A stretch of 64,000 nt of DNA from Theobroma cacao (taxonomy: Eukaryota > Streptophyta > Magnoliopsida > Malvales > Malvaceae). Below the pieces are notes generated by a model, which had not been told where the DNA came from, ran no database searches, and worked only from the letters and a program-made list of their open reading frames with translations. A program made the position numbers and the translations under genes. Shown here piece after piece: positions 33,964-44,641 of this stretch. How positions within the stretch are numbered: position 1 is the stretch's first letter; each line of letters opens with the position of its first letter. Location: NCBI RefSeq assembly GCF_000208745.1, contig NC_030858.1, positions 9,351,739-9,415,738 on the forward strand. Direction: 5' to 3'.

Positions 33964-36495
33964 TGTGAGACCTTGATCTTTATAAACTCGTAGCTATAAG
34001 TAGACAGGATATACTGATTAGGGGTAATTTTGTCATTTCCTTAGTGAGCCCCTAGAAGTATGCTTTCAAACAATATTAAGCCCTAAGTAGGCCTAAGGCA
34101 TAAATGAATGATGAAAATAAGGATAAAATGATGAAGGAAATACAAATAATGATGATTTCCAAGGTAGAGGCAAAATGGTCATTTTTTCATCTCAAGTCGA
34201 AATTTTAAGTTTTCGTAAACTCGAGTATTTCTAGACTATTATGGACTTTGTCCTAGTGTCCAAAGAGTAAAAAGGTTGCACAAAGGATTGGAGGAGAACA
34301 AGCCAACTTGTTAAGGGCATTTTCGTAATTTAAGTAGAGTTTGGATAAGCTTTAGCTATAAATATCATTTTTCCAGCAGCTTCTTCTTCTTCTCATCCCA
34401 ACTCACGTTTTTTTCATCCTCCATGAAAGCTTCTCTCAAAGCTTCCATCACCCTCTCAAGTTAACCTCAAATTTTATGCTTTTACACACCTTGTTATAGG
34501 GCTTTCATACTCTTTTTCTCTTTCACCTTAAAAAACCCTCAAAAGTCTTACTCCTATACTTTCTCTCACTAGCTAGGTGTTTTAGAGAGAGAAAGAGAGA
34601 GCTTTTACAATAACTTGAAAACTCTTAGAAAGGGATTCAATTATAAAGCTACCAAGGTGAGTAGTGAAATGGAGTTAATTTTTAAGTGTTGAGAATGGCT
34701 AGTGATTAAACTTGTGAGTGTTTTGTAGTTGAGGTTGTTTATTCATTTTAGAGTGATTAGGATAGTGAAAATAGATAGCCACTTAATGGCAATTGGAAAC
34801 TAGTTAGGAGATAGCTTTTAGAATTTATAGTTATGTGAATTGAGTTACTTGTGATGCTAATGTGATGATAGGTTCCAACGAAGCCCCACCCCCCCATTTG
34901 GACTATTAGAGGAAGTTGGAGTTGGGTAAAGATTTAACAAATACTGGTGAGTGAACTTGCATTTCAAAATGTTTTGGGAAGTGCCTACATATTTAAATAA
35001 ATCATTTGAAAGTTTCATTTGTTTTTGCTTTAAAAAAATACTTGGGGAACAACCTTTGATGAAATGTTTCTATCTTGTGAAATGTGCAATATGAATAGTT
35101 CATACATTCTCACATTATATTGATATGTATATTATGCTTTGGATGCTCCTTTTGTGTGATAATGAGGACCCAACTATGTGAGGTGTGGGAGTGCACATGA
35201 GTTGATGATGACCCAGCTATGTGCGGTGTGGGAGTGCACATGAGTTGAGTGTGGCGAGATGGTATGCATGATGATGTATGTATATATATATGTTATAAAA
35301 AGTTTATGAAAATAATTGTGATTGTATTGTATGTTGGCATTGTTAATTGCTTCCAAATTGCTTTTCATTTCAGCAAGAAAATGGCTTTTTGATGTAACAA
35401 TACCCCTTTTAACTAAATTGCTCTATTTCTTGCTGCAGCGAGAAACTCTTGGGTTGAGGGGGGGGGGGGTTACACTGGCCTGGTTCTTGCTGCAGCGAGA
35501 TTCATTCTCGCTGCAATGAGAAATTTCCTGAAGCTTCTCGCTGCAGCAAGATTCATTCTCGTTGTAGCGAGAAACTCTCGGGTGGTTCCAAAATTCTAGT
35601 GCAGTACTTTCATTTTGAAAAATATTTTGACCACCTTTCAATCAGAACTGGGTAAAGTGGTAAACATAAAAGTTATAGCCCAGCCTCTTAGATTTCTAAT
35701 GACTTAAAAATCATGTCAATTGAATTTCTGTAGTGGGAGATATGTTTGAAAAACCAAAGCATATGCAAATCGAGAATGCCTTTTCGCTACAGTGAGAAAC
35801 CCTCTATTTGTTTGTCTTGCTTGGTCATTGCTGAAATTTTCATTCTATTCAACTTTATGGTTCATCATGGGTTTTGTAACATTAAGGGATTAAACATTCA
35901 AATTTTGAAATGAGGGGTTTTAACCAAAAATTTAGACTAAATTGCATAGTTTATCGTAAGTGCATCATGTTTTCTAAAACATTCCTTGTGATTGCTTGTT
36001 CCTTTCTTATGTTCACTCACTGAGTTTATACTCACTGTTTTAAATTGCATGTTTTCAGATTCGTAGATAGTTGGAACCAAGACTAAGGCGTCCACTTGCA
36101 TTCACTTTTGGTAGGTATCATGGCATTCGATAGCCGTACCCTCACCAAAGTCACTCCACTGGTCGTCAGAAGTCTTTTATATGAGTACATGTACATTAAA
36201 TTTAAATTTCTAGGAATCACTTTGCTAACGATGCATGTATAGTTTGGAATGATGGTGCCATTATGATATGGCTATGAACAACCTTATTTTGAGATCATAA
36301 AAAATGTAAATTTTTGGTATTTATGTTGTATTATGAAAATACGTCTAGTTGCAAATTACAAATGATGGTTTAATAATGGTGATAAAAAATTGATGGGATA
36401 GTGAACGGGGCTACGTAAAAAGGCTTGCTTGGACTTAGTGGGCTACGTCCACTGGGCCCATGCGTCAATCATGGCCTAAAATTTGGGTCATGACA
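33964..36495 (+). repeat. Solo LTR of a Del/Tekay-like gypsy element, 2532 bp, inside Athila gag
   Basis: Starts TGTGAGACC and ends GGGTCATGACA. Flanks are TGTTT (33959-33963) and TGTTC (36496-36500), a 5-bp duplication with one change. Athila gag is continuous across the site once it is removed. A TATA box TATAAATA lies at 34357-34364. It holds a cluster of TTCTCGCTGCAGCGAGAA-like palindromes (35426-35800), a 12-G run (35458-35469) and a 45-bp tandem duplication (35166-35255). No internal region accompanies it. Confidence 0.9.
35166..35255 (+). repeat. Tandem duplication of about 45 bp in the solo LTR
   Basis: Two adjacent copies of 'gacccaactatgtgaggtgt' plus 'gggagtgcacatgagttga', differing at few positions. 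Confidence 0.75.
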
Positions 36496-37193
36496 TGTTC
36501 AAACCACCATTAATGCCCCTGCGGGAGGAGTTTTAATGGCTAAATCAATTGACAAGGCATATAATTTGTTGGAAGAGATGGCTGCAAACAACTACTAGTG
36601 GCCAGCAAAGCGATCAATGCATAAGAGAGTAGCTGAAGTTCATGATGTAGATGCCATTTGAGTATTATTCGCACAAGTAGCAATTTTAACTAAGACACTT
36701 AAATCTTTTGGTACTAACTCCATTTAAAGTCTTTTTGTAGATTGTGAATAATGTGGAGATGATCAGGCCAATCATCAGTGGCTGAGTATGACAAAAACAG
36801 TGTAATTTTTGAGAAATAAACAGCAAAATAACCCTTACTCCAACACTTACAACATAGGATGGAGGAAGCATCCAAACTTCTCTTAGGATAATAATAAAGG
36901 ATCACCCTTATCTTTAAGGTCGAATGCATCTTTAGGATTTCACCAGCAAACAAGAATACTTATCCCAAATAAGAGGCTAGATGTAGAGGATTTGCTGAGG
37001 CAGTACATAACATAGAATGATTGTATCATCCAAAGTCAAGCAACTCTCATTAAGAGTCAAGCAGCATCACTTAGAAACCTCGAGACTTAAGTTGCTTAAC
37101 TTGCCAATTTATAAAACAAAAGAGCTCAAGGAACACTACCTAATGATACAGAAGCAAAGCCGAAAAGGGAAGGTAAGGAATATGTCAAGGCCA

Positions 37194-38625
37194 TGTCAGT
37201 TAAAATTCTACTACGCAAGTATACGTATCGAATAGATAGTATATAAGCAAGCAAAGTATAGATCCCATAAAAAATTGATATAAAATTTTACTAAGTACTA
37301 AAATTAGAACAATTTAATCTTATCCAAACAATCAATATCAAATAACTAAATTAACTAACTAAAAAAACTTAACCAAAATTTAAACTAAAAAAAAATCAAA
37401 ATAATAATAACTTGAGTAAATATCAAATCAAACAAGCCTAGGATTACAATATCCCTCACACTTCATCTAAATCTGACTTCTCTTCCTTAACTTATTTCAA
37501 TGGGTTGAATTACTAATCTAGAGTCCTAAATTATTTATAAGGGTTGCCAGACTCATCTTATAAAAATATATATTTTAACCAAAACACTATATCCCTACAT
37601 GAATTGAAATTAAAACAGATTCATTAAGTTCAAACTCTAATCTAGCTACATATGTCTTTATATCCCTATCCTATACGCAAATCAATTAATATGATCATAT
37701 GTTATTCTAATTTTAGTCTACACTAAACTCTCTTTCCTAAGTTCGTTTAGGTTCCTAGATCAATTTAATTGGTGGCCAAGCAATTAAAAGCAATAAGAAC
37801 AAATTGGAATAAACAATTCAATTCCATTAAAAATAAGTAAGAAAGAAATTAATAATTCAGATTACATATGAGTTCAATTATAATCCTAGAAAAAGAAAAG
37901 TAGCTACACATAATTGCAAAGATAAATAATATTATATAAAATTCAACCATTGAGAATAACAAGAAAAATAAAAATTAAACAAAACAAATATTTGCAGCCT
38001 TGCTCTCCAAGTTTTAACCTCAACTTCTAGCTTCTTAAATCTCCAAAAGTTTTTCTCCCATAATGTCTCTTAAAAATATCCTATTTATACTAACAAACTT
38101 AACCTATAGTTCTCTAAGTTGACCTATGATTTAATTAGGCTTAAAAGTGTACTGAAAGCCCCACACATCAATTGCCAGTCTTTAAAAATTGTAATTCCTG
38201 CCACAATACATTCAGCTATTTTTCAACGCAATTTTCTCTATCTTCAAAGCAAAACTGGTAAATTGTATTGCCTAAAAGTTGTAGCATCATCTCTTAGCTT
38301 TCCAATGGTTCAAGAATCGCATCATTTGGAGTTCTGTAGCACAAGTTATGACTAAAACACTGAAGCATATGCAAGCAAACTTTCGGGTCTTTCAATACCT
38401 TACTTTCTAAAATTAAGCTAATTCCTTTAGTTCTTACAAAAAAATAAAAAACTAATTAATAATAATCAAATTAAAAGAAATAACATAAAATTAAAATAAA
38501 TCACTTAAAAATAAACCAAGTATAAAAAAAACTAAAAATAACTAAATTATAATTAAAAATTAAGGACTTAGTTAATATTTAATAAAAACATTGAACTAAA
38601 ATAATTTTATAAAATCGAATTGTCT
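37194..38625 (-). repeat. Solo LTR of the Athila-related family, minus orientation, 1432 bp
   Basis: Inverted copy of 30120-31548. Its plus-strand start TGTCAGTTAAAA is the complement of TTTTAACTGACA. It is flanked by a perfect 5-bp duplication GGCCA (37189-37193 and 38626-38630). The outer base at 38625 is T where A is expected (TG...CA rule), a single substitution. Confidence 0.88.
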
Positions 38626-38630
38626 GGCCA

Positions 38631-38938
38631 TCACTTTAAGATGTGGTAAAGAAGTTAAAAGTGACCTAAAATAAGCTAAATAGGAAAACAAGACAGTTAA
38701 GGATGAGACACAAATTCCAAGTTCTAGTGAGCCGTGTCGAGCGAAGGAGACTCAGTAATGCTACCACGACCACCACTTTTTCCTCAGTAGTCTAAGAAGT
38801 AGCAAAAGGAAAGCCAGTTTTAGAAATTTATGGTGTTCAAAAAGGTTCACATCAACATTCTATTTATTGAGGCATTAGAACAAATGCTTTCATATTTTAA
38901 ATTTCTTAAAGATATTTTATCTAAAAAGAAGACGTTAA
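38631..38938 (+). pseudogene. Athila gag-protease linker
   Basis: Between the solo LTR and the open protease frame the plus strand still reads Athila-type linker text with stops: VLEIYGVQKGSHQHSIY, then the 'TNAFIF..ISxRYFI' stretch (38815-38935) that corresponds to the usual region before the protease. Confidence 0.6.
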
Positions 38939-39871
38939 GTGAATTTAACAATTGCACTATCTAAAGAGTGTAACGCAATCATTCAAAACAAGCTCCCTCC
39001 AAAGCTTAAGCACCCAGGCAACTTTACTATTTCATGCACAATTACTGCTTTATTTTTTTGCCAAGCTTTGAGTGATTTTGGGGTAAGTATTAATTTGATG
39101 CCTTTGTCTATTTACAACAAGTTAGGTTTGGGGGAAATTAAGCCAACCATTATGACTTTACAATTGGCAAAGAGAACTCATACATATCCGAGAGGTATCA
39201 TGGAAGATGTGCTTGTTAAAATGGATAAATTCATCTTCCTAACAAATTTCATAATGCTCGATATGGAAGAGAATAAAGAGGTCTGTGTTATCCTTGGGAG
39301 ACCTTTCTTACGCATTGCCAGAGCACTCATTGATGTCGAGAAAGGAGAACTTACCTTGAGAGTACAAGAACAAAAGGTAACATTCAACATTTTTAGAGCC
39401 TTAAAGTTTACTAATGATCATGATGAGTGTTTTGTAGTCAGTTTCATAAATAGAGCCACAAATGAAGTTTTCATGGAAAGTCATCCTACTAAACCACTTA
39501 AGGCATTATTGGTTAGCAAATTTGAGACAAATGATGAGGAAGTCATAGAGTGCATGTATGCATTGAATGCATCATCTCGTGTGTTGGGACATCAATTTGA
39601 ATTGTTAGATTTATCTATTTCTTTAGCTTCATTAGTGAAACCTTTGATTGAAGAACCTCATCGGTTGGAACTCAAACCATTATCTAATCATCTGAGGTAT
39701 GCTTATCTTGGTGATTCATCTACTCTCCCTGTTATTATTGCATCTGATCTTACTGACAAGAAAAAAGATAAGTTGTTGAGAGTTCTAAAAGAGCACAAAA
39801 GGACAATTGGTTGGACAATCACAAATATAAAGGGGATAAGTCCTTCAATATGCATGTATAAAATTTTGTAA
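38939..39871 (+). pseudogene. Athila-like aspartic protease and start of RT region
   Basis: The longest open frame of the window (310 codons). CNAIIQNKLPPKLKHPGNFTI, then ALSDFGVSINLMPLSIYNKLGLGE (39065-39135) carries the protease site, with D-F-G where D-L/S-G is normal. TYPRGIMEDVLVKMDKFIF, VILGRPFLRIARALIDVEKGELTLRV and KVTFNIF follow in the standard Athila order. The last third leads into the RT connection (IASDLTDKKKDKLLRVLKEHKRTIGW, ISPSICMYKI). It opens without a proper start because it was part of a polyprotein. Being open may reflect chance, since neighbouring domains are broken. Confidence 0.87.
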
Positions 39872-40692
39872 AAGGATAATCACAAAGCCATTATCAAGCA
39901 TCAAAAAAGATTGAATCCAATTGTGAAGGAGGTGGCAAATAAGGAGATAATTAAGTGGCTAGATGCTGGTATCATTTATCCTATTTCAAATAGTGAATGG
40001 GTAAGTTTGATGCAATGTGTACCAAAAAAAGTGGGATGAACAGTGGTTGCAAATGAAAACAATGAGCTAATTCCCACAAAGATAGTCACTTGATGGAACG
40101 TGTGCATGGATTACTAGAAGCTAAATAAAGCCACAAGAAAAGATCATTTCCCCTTACCTTTCATTGATCAGATAGTGGACAGGCTAGCTAGAAAAAAGTA
40201 CTATTGTTTCTTAGATGAGGACTCAAGGTATAACTAGATTGCCATAGCGTTAGAGGATCAAGAGAAAACAACTTTCACATGTCCCTATGGTACTTTCGCC
40301 TTTAAGAGGATGCCATTTTGACTGTGCAATGCTCCAGCCACATGTCAACTATGCATGATGGCTATATTTTTAAATATGGTGGAGAAAAATTTAGAGTTAT
40401 TTATGAATGATTTTTTGTATTTGGCAATAATTTTGATGAATGTTTGTTAAACCTTGACAGGGTGTTAAAGAGATATGAAGAAACAAACCTGATGTTGAAT
40501 TGGGAAAAATGCCATTTTGTAGTACAAAAAGGCATTGTTCTTGGTCACAAGGTGTCGAGCAAAAGATTGAAGGTGTATAAAGCAAAGAAAGAAACCATTG
40601 AAAAGCTTCTACCACCAACCTCGATAAAAGGTATGAGGGGTTTCCTTGGACACTCTGGTCTCTATCAGCAATTCATTAAGGATTTTTCTTAA
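39872..40692 (+). pseudogene. Athila-like reverse transcriptase
   Basis: Plus-strand text in order: QKRLNPIVKEVANKEIIKWLDAGIIYPIS, then WVSLMQCVPKK, a broken RKDHFPLPFIDQ, TTFTCPYGTFAFKRMPF and LCNAPATCQLCM. The active site reads FMNDF where FMDDF is expected, so a catalytic Asp has become Asn. The 40444-40692 frame (LKRYEETNLMLNWEKCHFVVQKGIVLGHKVS, then GMRGFLGHSGLYQQFIKDFS) is the thumb and connection. Stops lie near 40038, 40093 and 40320. Confidence 0.87.
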
Positions 40693-40704
40693 ATAGCTAA
40701 ACCT

Positions 40705-41382
40705 TTGTGTAATTTCTTAGAAAAGGATATCCCATTTAAATTTGATGATGCATGCCATACTGCATTCATAGAATTGAAAAAGAAATTGACATCTGCACCC
40801 ATTATTGTAACCCTTGATTGGTCACTATCATTTAAGCTTATGTGTAATGCTTGTGGCCATACTGTAGGTGCAGTGTTAGGGCAGAGAAATGACAAATTTT
40901 TCATTCTATATATTATGCAAGTAAAACATTGAGTAACACTTAAATGTATTACACCACCACAAAGAAAGAATTATTAGCTATTATGTATGCCTTTGACAAG
41001 TTTTGTTCATACTTTATTAGCACTAAATTTATTGTTTATACTGACCACTCTGCCATTAAGTATTTAATTGCTAAGAAAGATACCAAGCTAAGGCCAATAA
41101 GATGGATTTTGTTGCTACAAGAATTCAATTTGGAAATCAATAACAGAAAAGGTTTAGAAAATCAAGTTGTAAACCATTTGTCAAGGTTGGAGCATGACAA
41201 CCAAGGTAAGGCCTTAACTTTGATGAACGAAACTTTCCCTGATGAACAATTGTTACATGTTGGTCAAAAGAAGTTACCATGGTATGATGACTATGTCAAT
41301 TTCATTGTAAGTAAGCTTTGCCTTCCAAATTTAACTTCTCATCAAAGAAAGACCTTATTGATGGAGAACATTCTGCTCTAAT
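40705..41382 (+). pseudogene. Athila-like RNase H
   Basis: FKLMCNACGHTVGAVLGQR (40835-40890) is the first RNase H block with Asp changed to Asn. After a frameshift near 40935, [19 protein letters not shown] has Lys where the catalytic Glu of TTEKELLA stands. [12 protein letters not shown] keeps its Asp, and [24 protein letters not shown] is the usual end. The frame runs to a TAA at 41380-41382. Integrase should follow, but LINE sequence in antisense begins at once, so the element was truncated or rearranged here. Confidence 0.88.
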
Positions 41383-41828
41383 TCAAAGTTGGCAAAATCC
41401 TTAACAATCATAGCTATGCAATCTTCAAAGACCAACCTTAGTCAGCTTGCCACTTCTTAGGAGCTTTTGACATCTTCAGTTATCAGCTTATTCCAATAAG
41501 CAATATTGAGGTCAGACAAAGAGCTATCTGATATAAAATCAGGGTGACCAATTTGCCCACTCAACACTTCTCTAATATTTCTTCTTACTCTTATTCTTCT
41601 TATGGCTAAACCATCAATACAGATGCCTAATTCTTATCAAAGAGACCCATTGCTAACTTAAGTCACACTGACCTTTTCAATCTTGATTTGATTTAGAGGC
41701 ATCACACTCTTCTTAACAAATAACCTTCTTTCTTGTTGACTCTAAGGATTTGGAAACCTTTTTGATCTGACATACACTTCCTATAGTGTTGTCTTTTCTT
41801 GAATATCCTAAATCGATTTCTGACATTA
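41383..41828 (-). pseudogene. LINE ORF1, C-terminal part
   Basis: On the minus strand, after MSEIDLGYSRKDN and a stop-rich middle, the reading RRNIREVLSGQIGHPDF, SLSDLNIAYWNKLITEDV and LRLVFEDCIAMIV matches the C-terminal pattern of plant L1 ORF1 proteins (LSD-x-x-I-x-x-x-N...E...LGL). It is separated from the rest of ORF1 (44642-46790) by the solo LTR 41829-44641. Moderate confidence, because the similarity is short and from memory of the family. Confidence 0.55.
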
Positions 41829-41979
41829 TGTCACATTTTATTTATGGGGATATGACCAGCACCAGGACCTATGTGGGTATAGCTCTCTAGCCCAAGCAAG
41901 TTTCTTACTCATCATTCATACACTATCCATACTTATCAAACATACACATTATTATTTAATACATCCTCATGCAATTTAG

Positions 41980-42115
41980 TTTGTCATCACAATGTGGTGG
42001 GATTCAACATCACGACTTGTGGAAATAGTAATGAACATTATACTATGCGCTATCACAATGTGGTGGAATGCTACCTCACAACAAGTGGAAACATTAATAA
42101 ACTTTTAAATCAAAA
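41980..42115. repeat. Tandem duplication, about 70 bp unit
   Basis: Two adjacent units starting 'atcacaatgtggtgg', each with a following 'caac...gtggaaa' block, within the solo LTR. Confidence 0.7.
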
Positions 42116-42969
42116 ATTGGTTTTCATAACTCATGCAAATATCTCATCATAAACATTTAATCTGCCAAATCCTTTAAGACATGTAAATCATTATGCAACT
42201 CGTGGATACATACTCATAAGGTGACATCCAACAACATATAACGATAAAATAAATACCAACTCCTCAATAAGAACATGACCTAACTCACTAGGCATCAAGT
42301 TGGCTACTATAACACCTACCAAGAAAGAACGGGAACTAATCTTCGTAACAGGGTAGTAAGCTAGTCACTGATTTGCAAAAAAAAAAATGAAAAAGTAATG
42401 TGTAAGTCACAAAGACTCCGTGAGTGAATATAGGTAAGGGACAAACCAAAGAGAAGGGTTTTTGCATAAATCATAAGTTGCATAATCATGGTATTAATAA
42501 ATCTCATAAGTTTCCATCAAACTCTTGTAAGGAATGTTGTTCAAAATCATTTGATGAAATTTTAATTGAAACCAAAGTTGCATGATCATTTAGGATGGAA
42601 TGAAAGTTGAAAACATTTGAAAACTTGTCAAAAATAAGTGAAAACGTTGTTTTGTAACCAAAGTATCAATACATCCTTGTGAAGTATTTATACTTTTGCT
42701 CCAGAATGTCCTCTAGACTCTATATATTGATATTTTTCTAAATGTATCAATACTTCACTCATAACACTTAGATTTTTGGGAAATTGTCTACATTTTCTAA
42801 CTCTAAAAGTCCTTCTATCCTTAAGGACAATAATGTAGACAAAGTATCACTTGGACTAAGTTATATTCCATCAATTTTTCAACTATATCATATCACTTTC
42901 TCATTCATAACTTGCACGTAATTTTCCTAAAATGCAACCTTTATACTCTTATAAGAATAAACTAGGACT

Positions 42970-43260
42970 TAGCTATCTATGAGTTGTAGTCCACCCCAAC
43001 TTAAAACGGATAAGATATAGTCCCCGTATCTTGGATCTCTATGAGTGGTAGTCCACCCCGACTCATAACGAAGAGGGTATAGTTCCCTTATCTTGGATCT
43101 TTGTGATAGTAGTTCACAACCAACTCATAGCGAATAGGGTATGATCCATCTATCTTGGATCCTTGAAGCTCTATGAGTGGCATTCCGCATCACTCATTTT
43201 GGGAGTAGTAAACTACCTCAACTTATAGTGGATAGGATATAATCTCTCTATCTTTGATTT
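42970..43260. repeat. Minisatellite, four to five imperfect units of about 60 bp
   Basis: Units share 'ctatgagtggtagtccaccc', then '-acat-ac-ga-agggtatag', then 'ttatcttggatct'. The later units are more diverged and one is shortened. It lies inside the solo LTR. Confidence 0.8.
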
Positions 43261-44641
43261 CGATACTTTATAGGATATATCAATTCCATATCTTGTATCA
43301 TCATCAAGAAATAATCATGCTTTACTACAACTCATGCTTCACACTCATACTTATCACATATGGTATCTTGAATTGCATCATATACAATTCTTATAATCAT
43401 ACATCACATACTCGTGTACATTTCACATAACCATTTCATAAACTCATAGGTGGGAATGTCTACATCCACCTAAACATATCATTTAGCATACATGCATTTC
43501 ATACTCATCATTTCAACTTAAACACATTTTGAAAGAAACCATTAAAAGGGCTTGTCCCCCCCTTATTGAAAGCTAATACATTGTAGAATATTTACATATA
43601 TTATAGATTCAAAACTTTCTTGAAAATCATTTGGATTTAAACCTTTGAAATTATTGTTATACAAAAGATATTTGAATTATTCAATATAACACCTCAATAA
43701 ATTATGCTTAACTTTATATAGTAAAATACTTGAAAAGGTGTATCCACTCACTTTTGAGCACTCAACCCCTACCAAAGGAAGATTTTACTCTAGCAAATCC
43801 CTTGAAGTTTTGTCAGCACCTACGCATTCAACAATCATCGTACACATTACACAGGCCACAGATCACGTAGTACTTATCCTACGCTAATTCAAAACTAGAA
43901 AAGTTCATCTAAAATAAATTTCTAGCTTAAATTCATTACTCCTCATTTAATTAATACTATATACATTTAAATCTTAATGTATTTCCTTACCTTGGTGAGT
44001 TACTAAAGATAGAAACCTTTGGAAATCTTAGCTTTTATGAACAACCATGAAATTTCTTGGAATATTTAGAATTAGTAATGGAAATCCAAGTTTTGAGAGA
44101 TTAAAAGTTGAAAACTTTACCTTTAATAGTTGGAAAAACCCAAGACAAGCTTTAAATCTTTGAAAGTGAGGATTTTTGGTAGAAAAAGAGTTTAAGAGTG
44201 CTAAAAGTTGAAAGAAAATAGTGGAAAAGGCGGCCAAGGGTTAATACGCCTTTTAAGGTAATTTTTGAGTGAGGAAAAACTATTTTACCCTTTTTATCTT
44301 TACAAAAAAGGTGACAAATATCAATACATTTGGGAAAAGTATCGACGCTTAAGTTTCTGGGTTTTATGCATTGATACATGTTCATCATGTATCAATACTT
44401 GTTCATCTAAATCTTTTTCAAAGCTTTCTGGTTAGACAGTATCGATACTTCTTCATCATGTATCGATATTTTTGTTTCAGAAAGTAAATTTCTCTTTGAA
44501 AATACATCTTTTCAGCCTCTATTCCTTTGTCAAGAACTTGTACACTTAAAAGCTGAAAATTTAGGCTTAAAACATGTTTAAATTTGTTCACCAAGTAGAA
44601 TTGTACTTCCCTGATCAACACCAAAGGTGAGGGGTTTCACA

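Larger units (their letters stand above)
33287..37193 (+). pseudogene. Athila-like gag, interrupted by a gypsy solo LTR
   Basis: Gag of the Athila element. After an eroded N-terminus (possible ATG at 33287), the conserved core reads [26 protein letters not shown] (33570-33650, in blocks), [18 protein letters not shown], then ITSFMQQDSKLLYEAWE and CPHHGFLKWLQMQTFYTGFSGH (about 33895-33960). The solo LTR 33964-36495 follows. Text resumes with TTINAPAGGVLMAKSIDKAYNLLEEMAANNY (36503-36595), then SVAEYDKNSVIFEK and LQHRMEEASKLLLG. Stops and shifts are frequent. A second solo LTR begins at 37194. Confidence 0.85.
30073..41382 (+). mobile_element. Ty3/gypsy Athila-like element, interrupted by three solo LTRs
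   Basis: 5' LTR (30073-30119 and 31549-33165), tRNA-Asp-type primer site, gag (33287-37193), protease, reverse transcriptase and RNase H up to 41382. Integrase, any envelope-like ORF and the 3' LTR are missing, and LINE sequence begins directly. Three solo LTRs sit inside it. Every domain has stops or lost catalytic residues. The gag and protease text and the primer site assign it to the Athila lineage. Confidence 0.87.
41829..44641 (-). repeat. Solo LTR of a Del/Tekay-like gypsy element, 2813 bp
   Basis: Plus-strand ends TGTCACATT and GGGGTTTCACA; by resemblance to 4280-19152 it lies in minus orientation. No internal gypsy sequence is present on either side, and LINE ORF1 text lies on both sides. 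The flanks CATTA and TAGTA agree at only three of five positions, so the target duplication is not convincing. It contains a 4-unit minisatellite (42970-43260), a 2-unit repeat (41980-42115) and ten or so GTATCGATAC-like palindromes. Confidence 0.78.

Noticed and set aside
35458..35469. Run of 12 G as a G-quadruplex or regulatory feature
   Set aside because: A single homopolymer run within a solo LTR; length may be a sequencing or assembly artefact.
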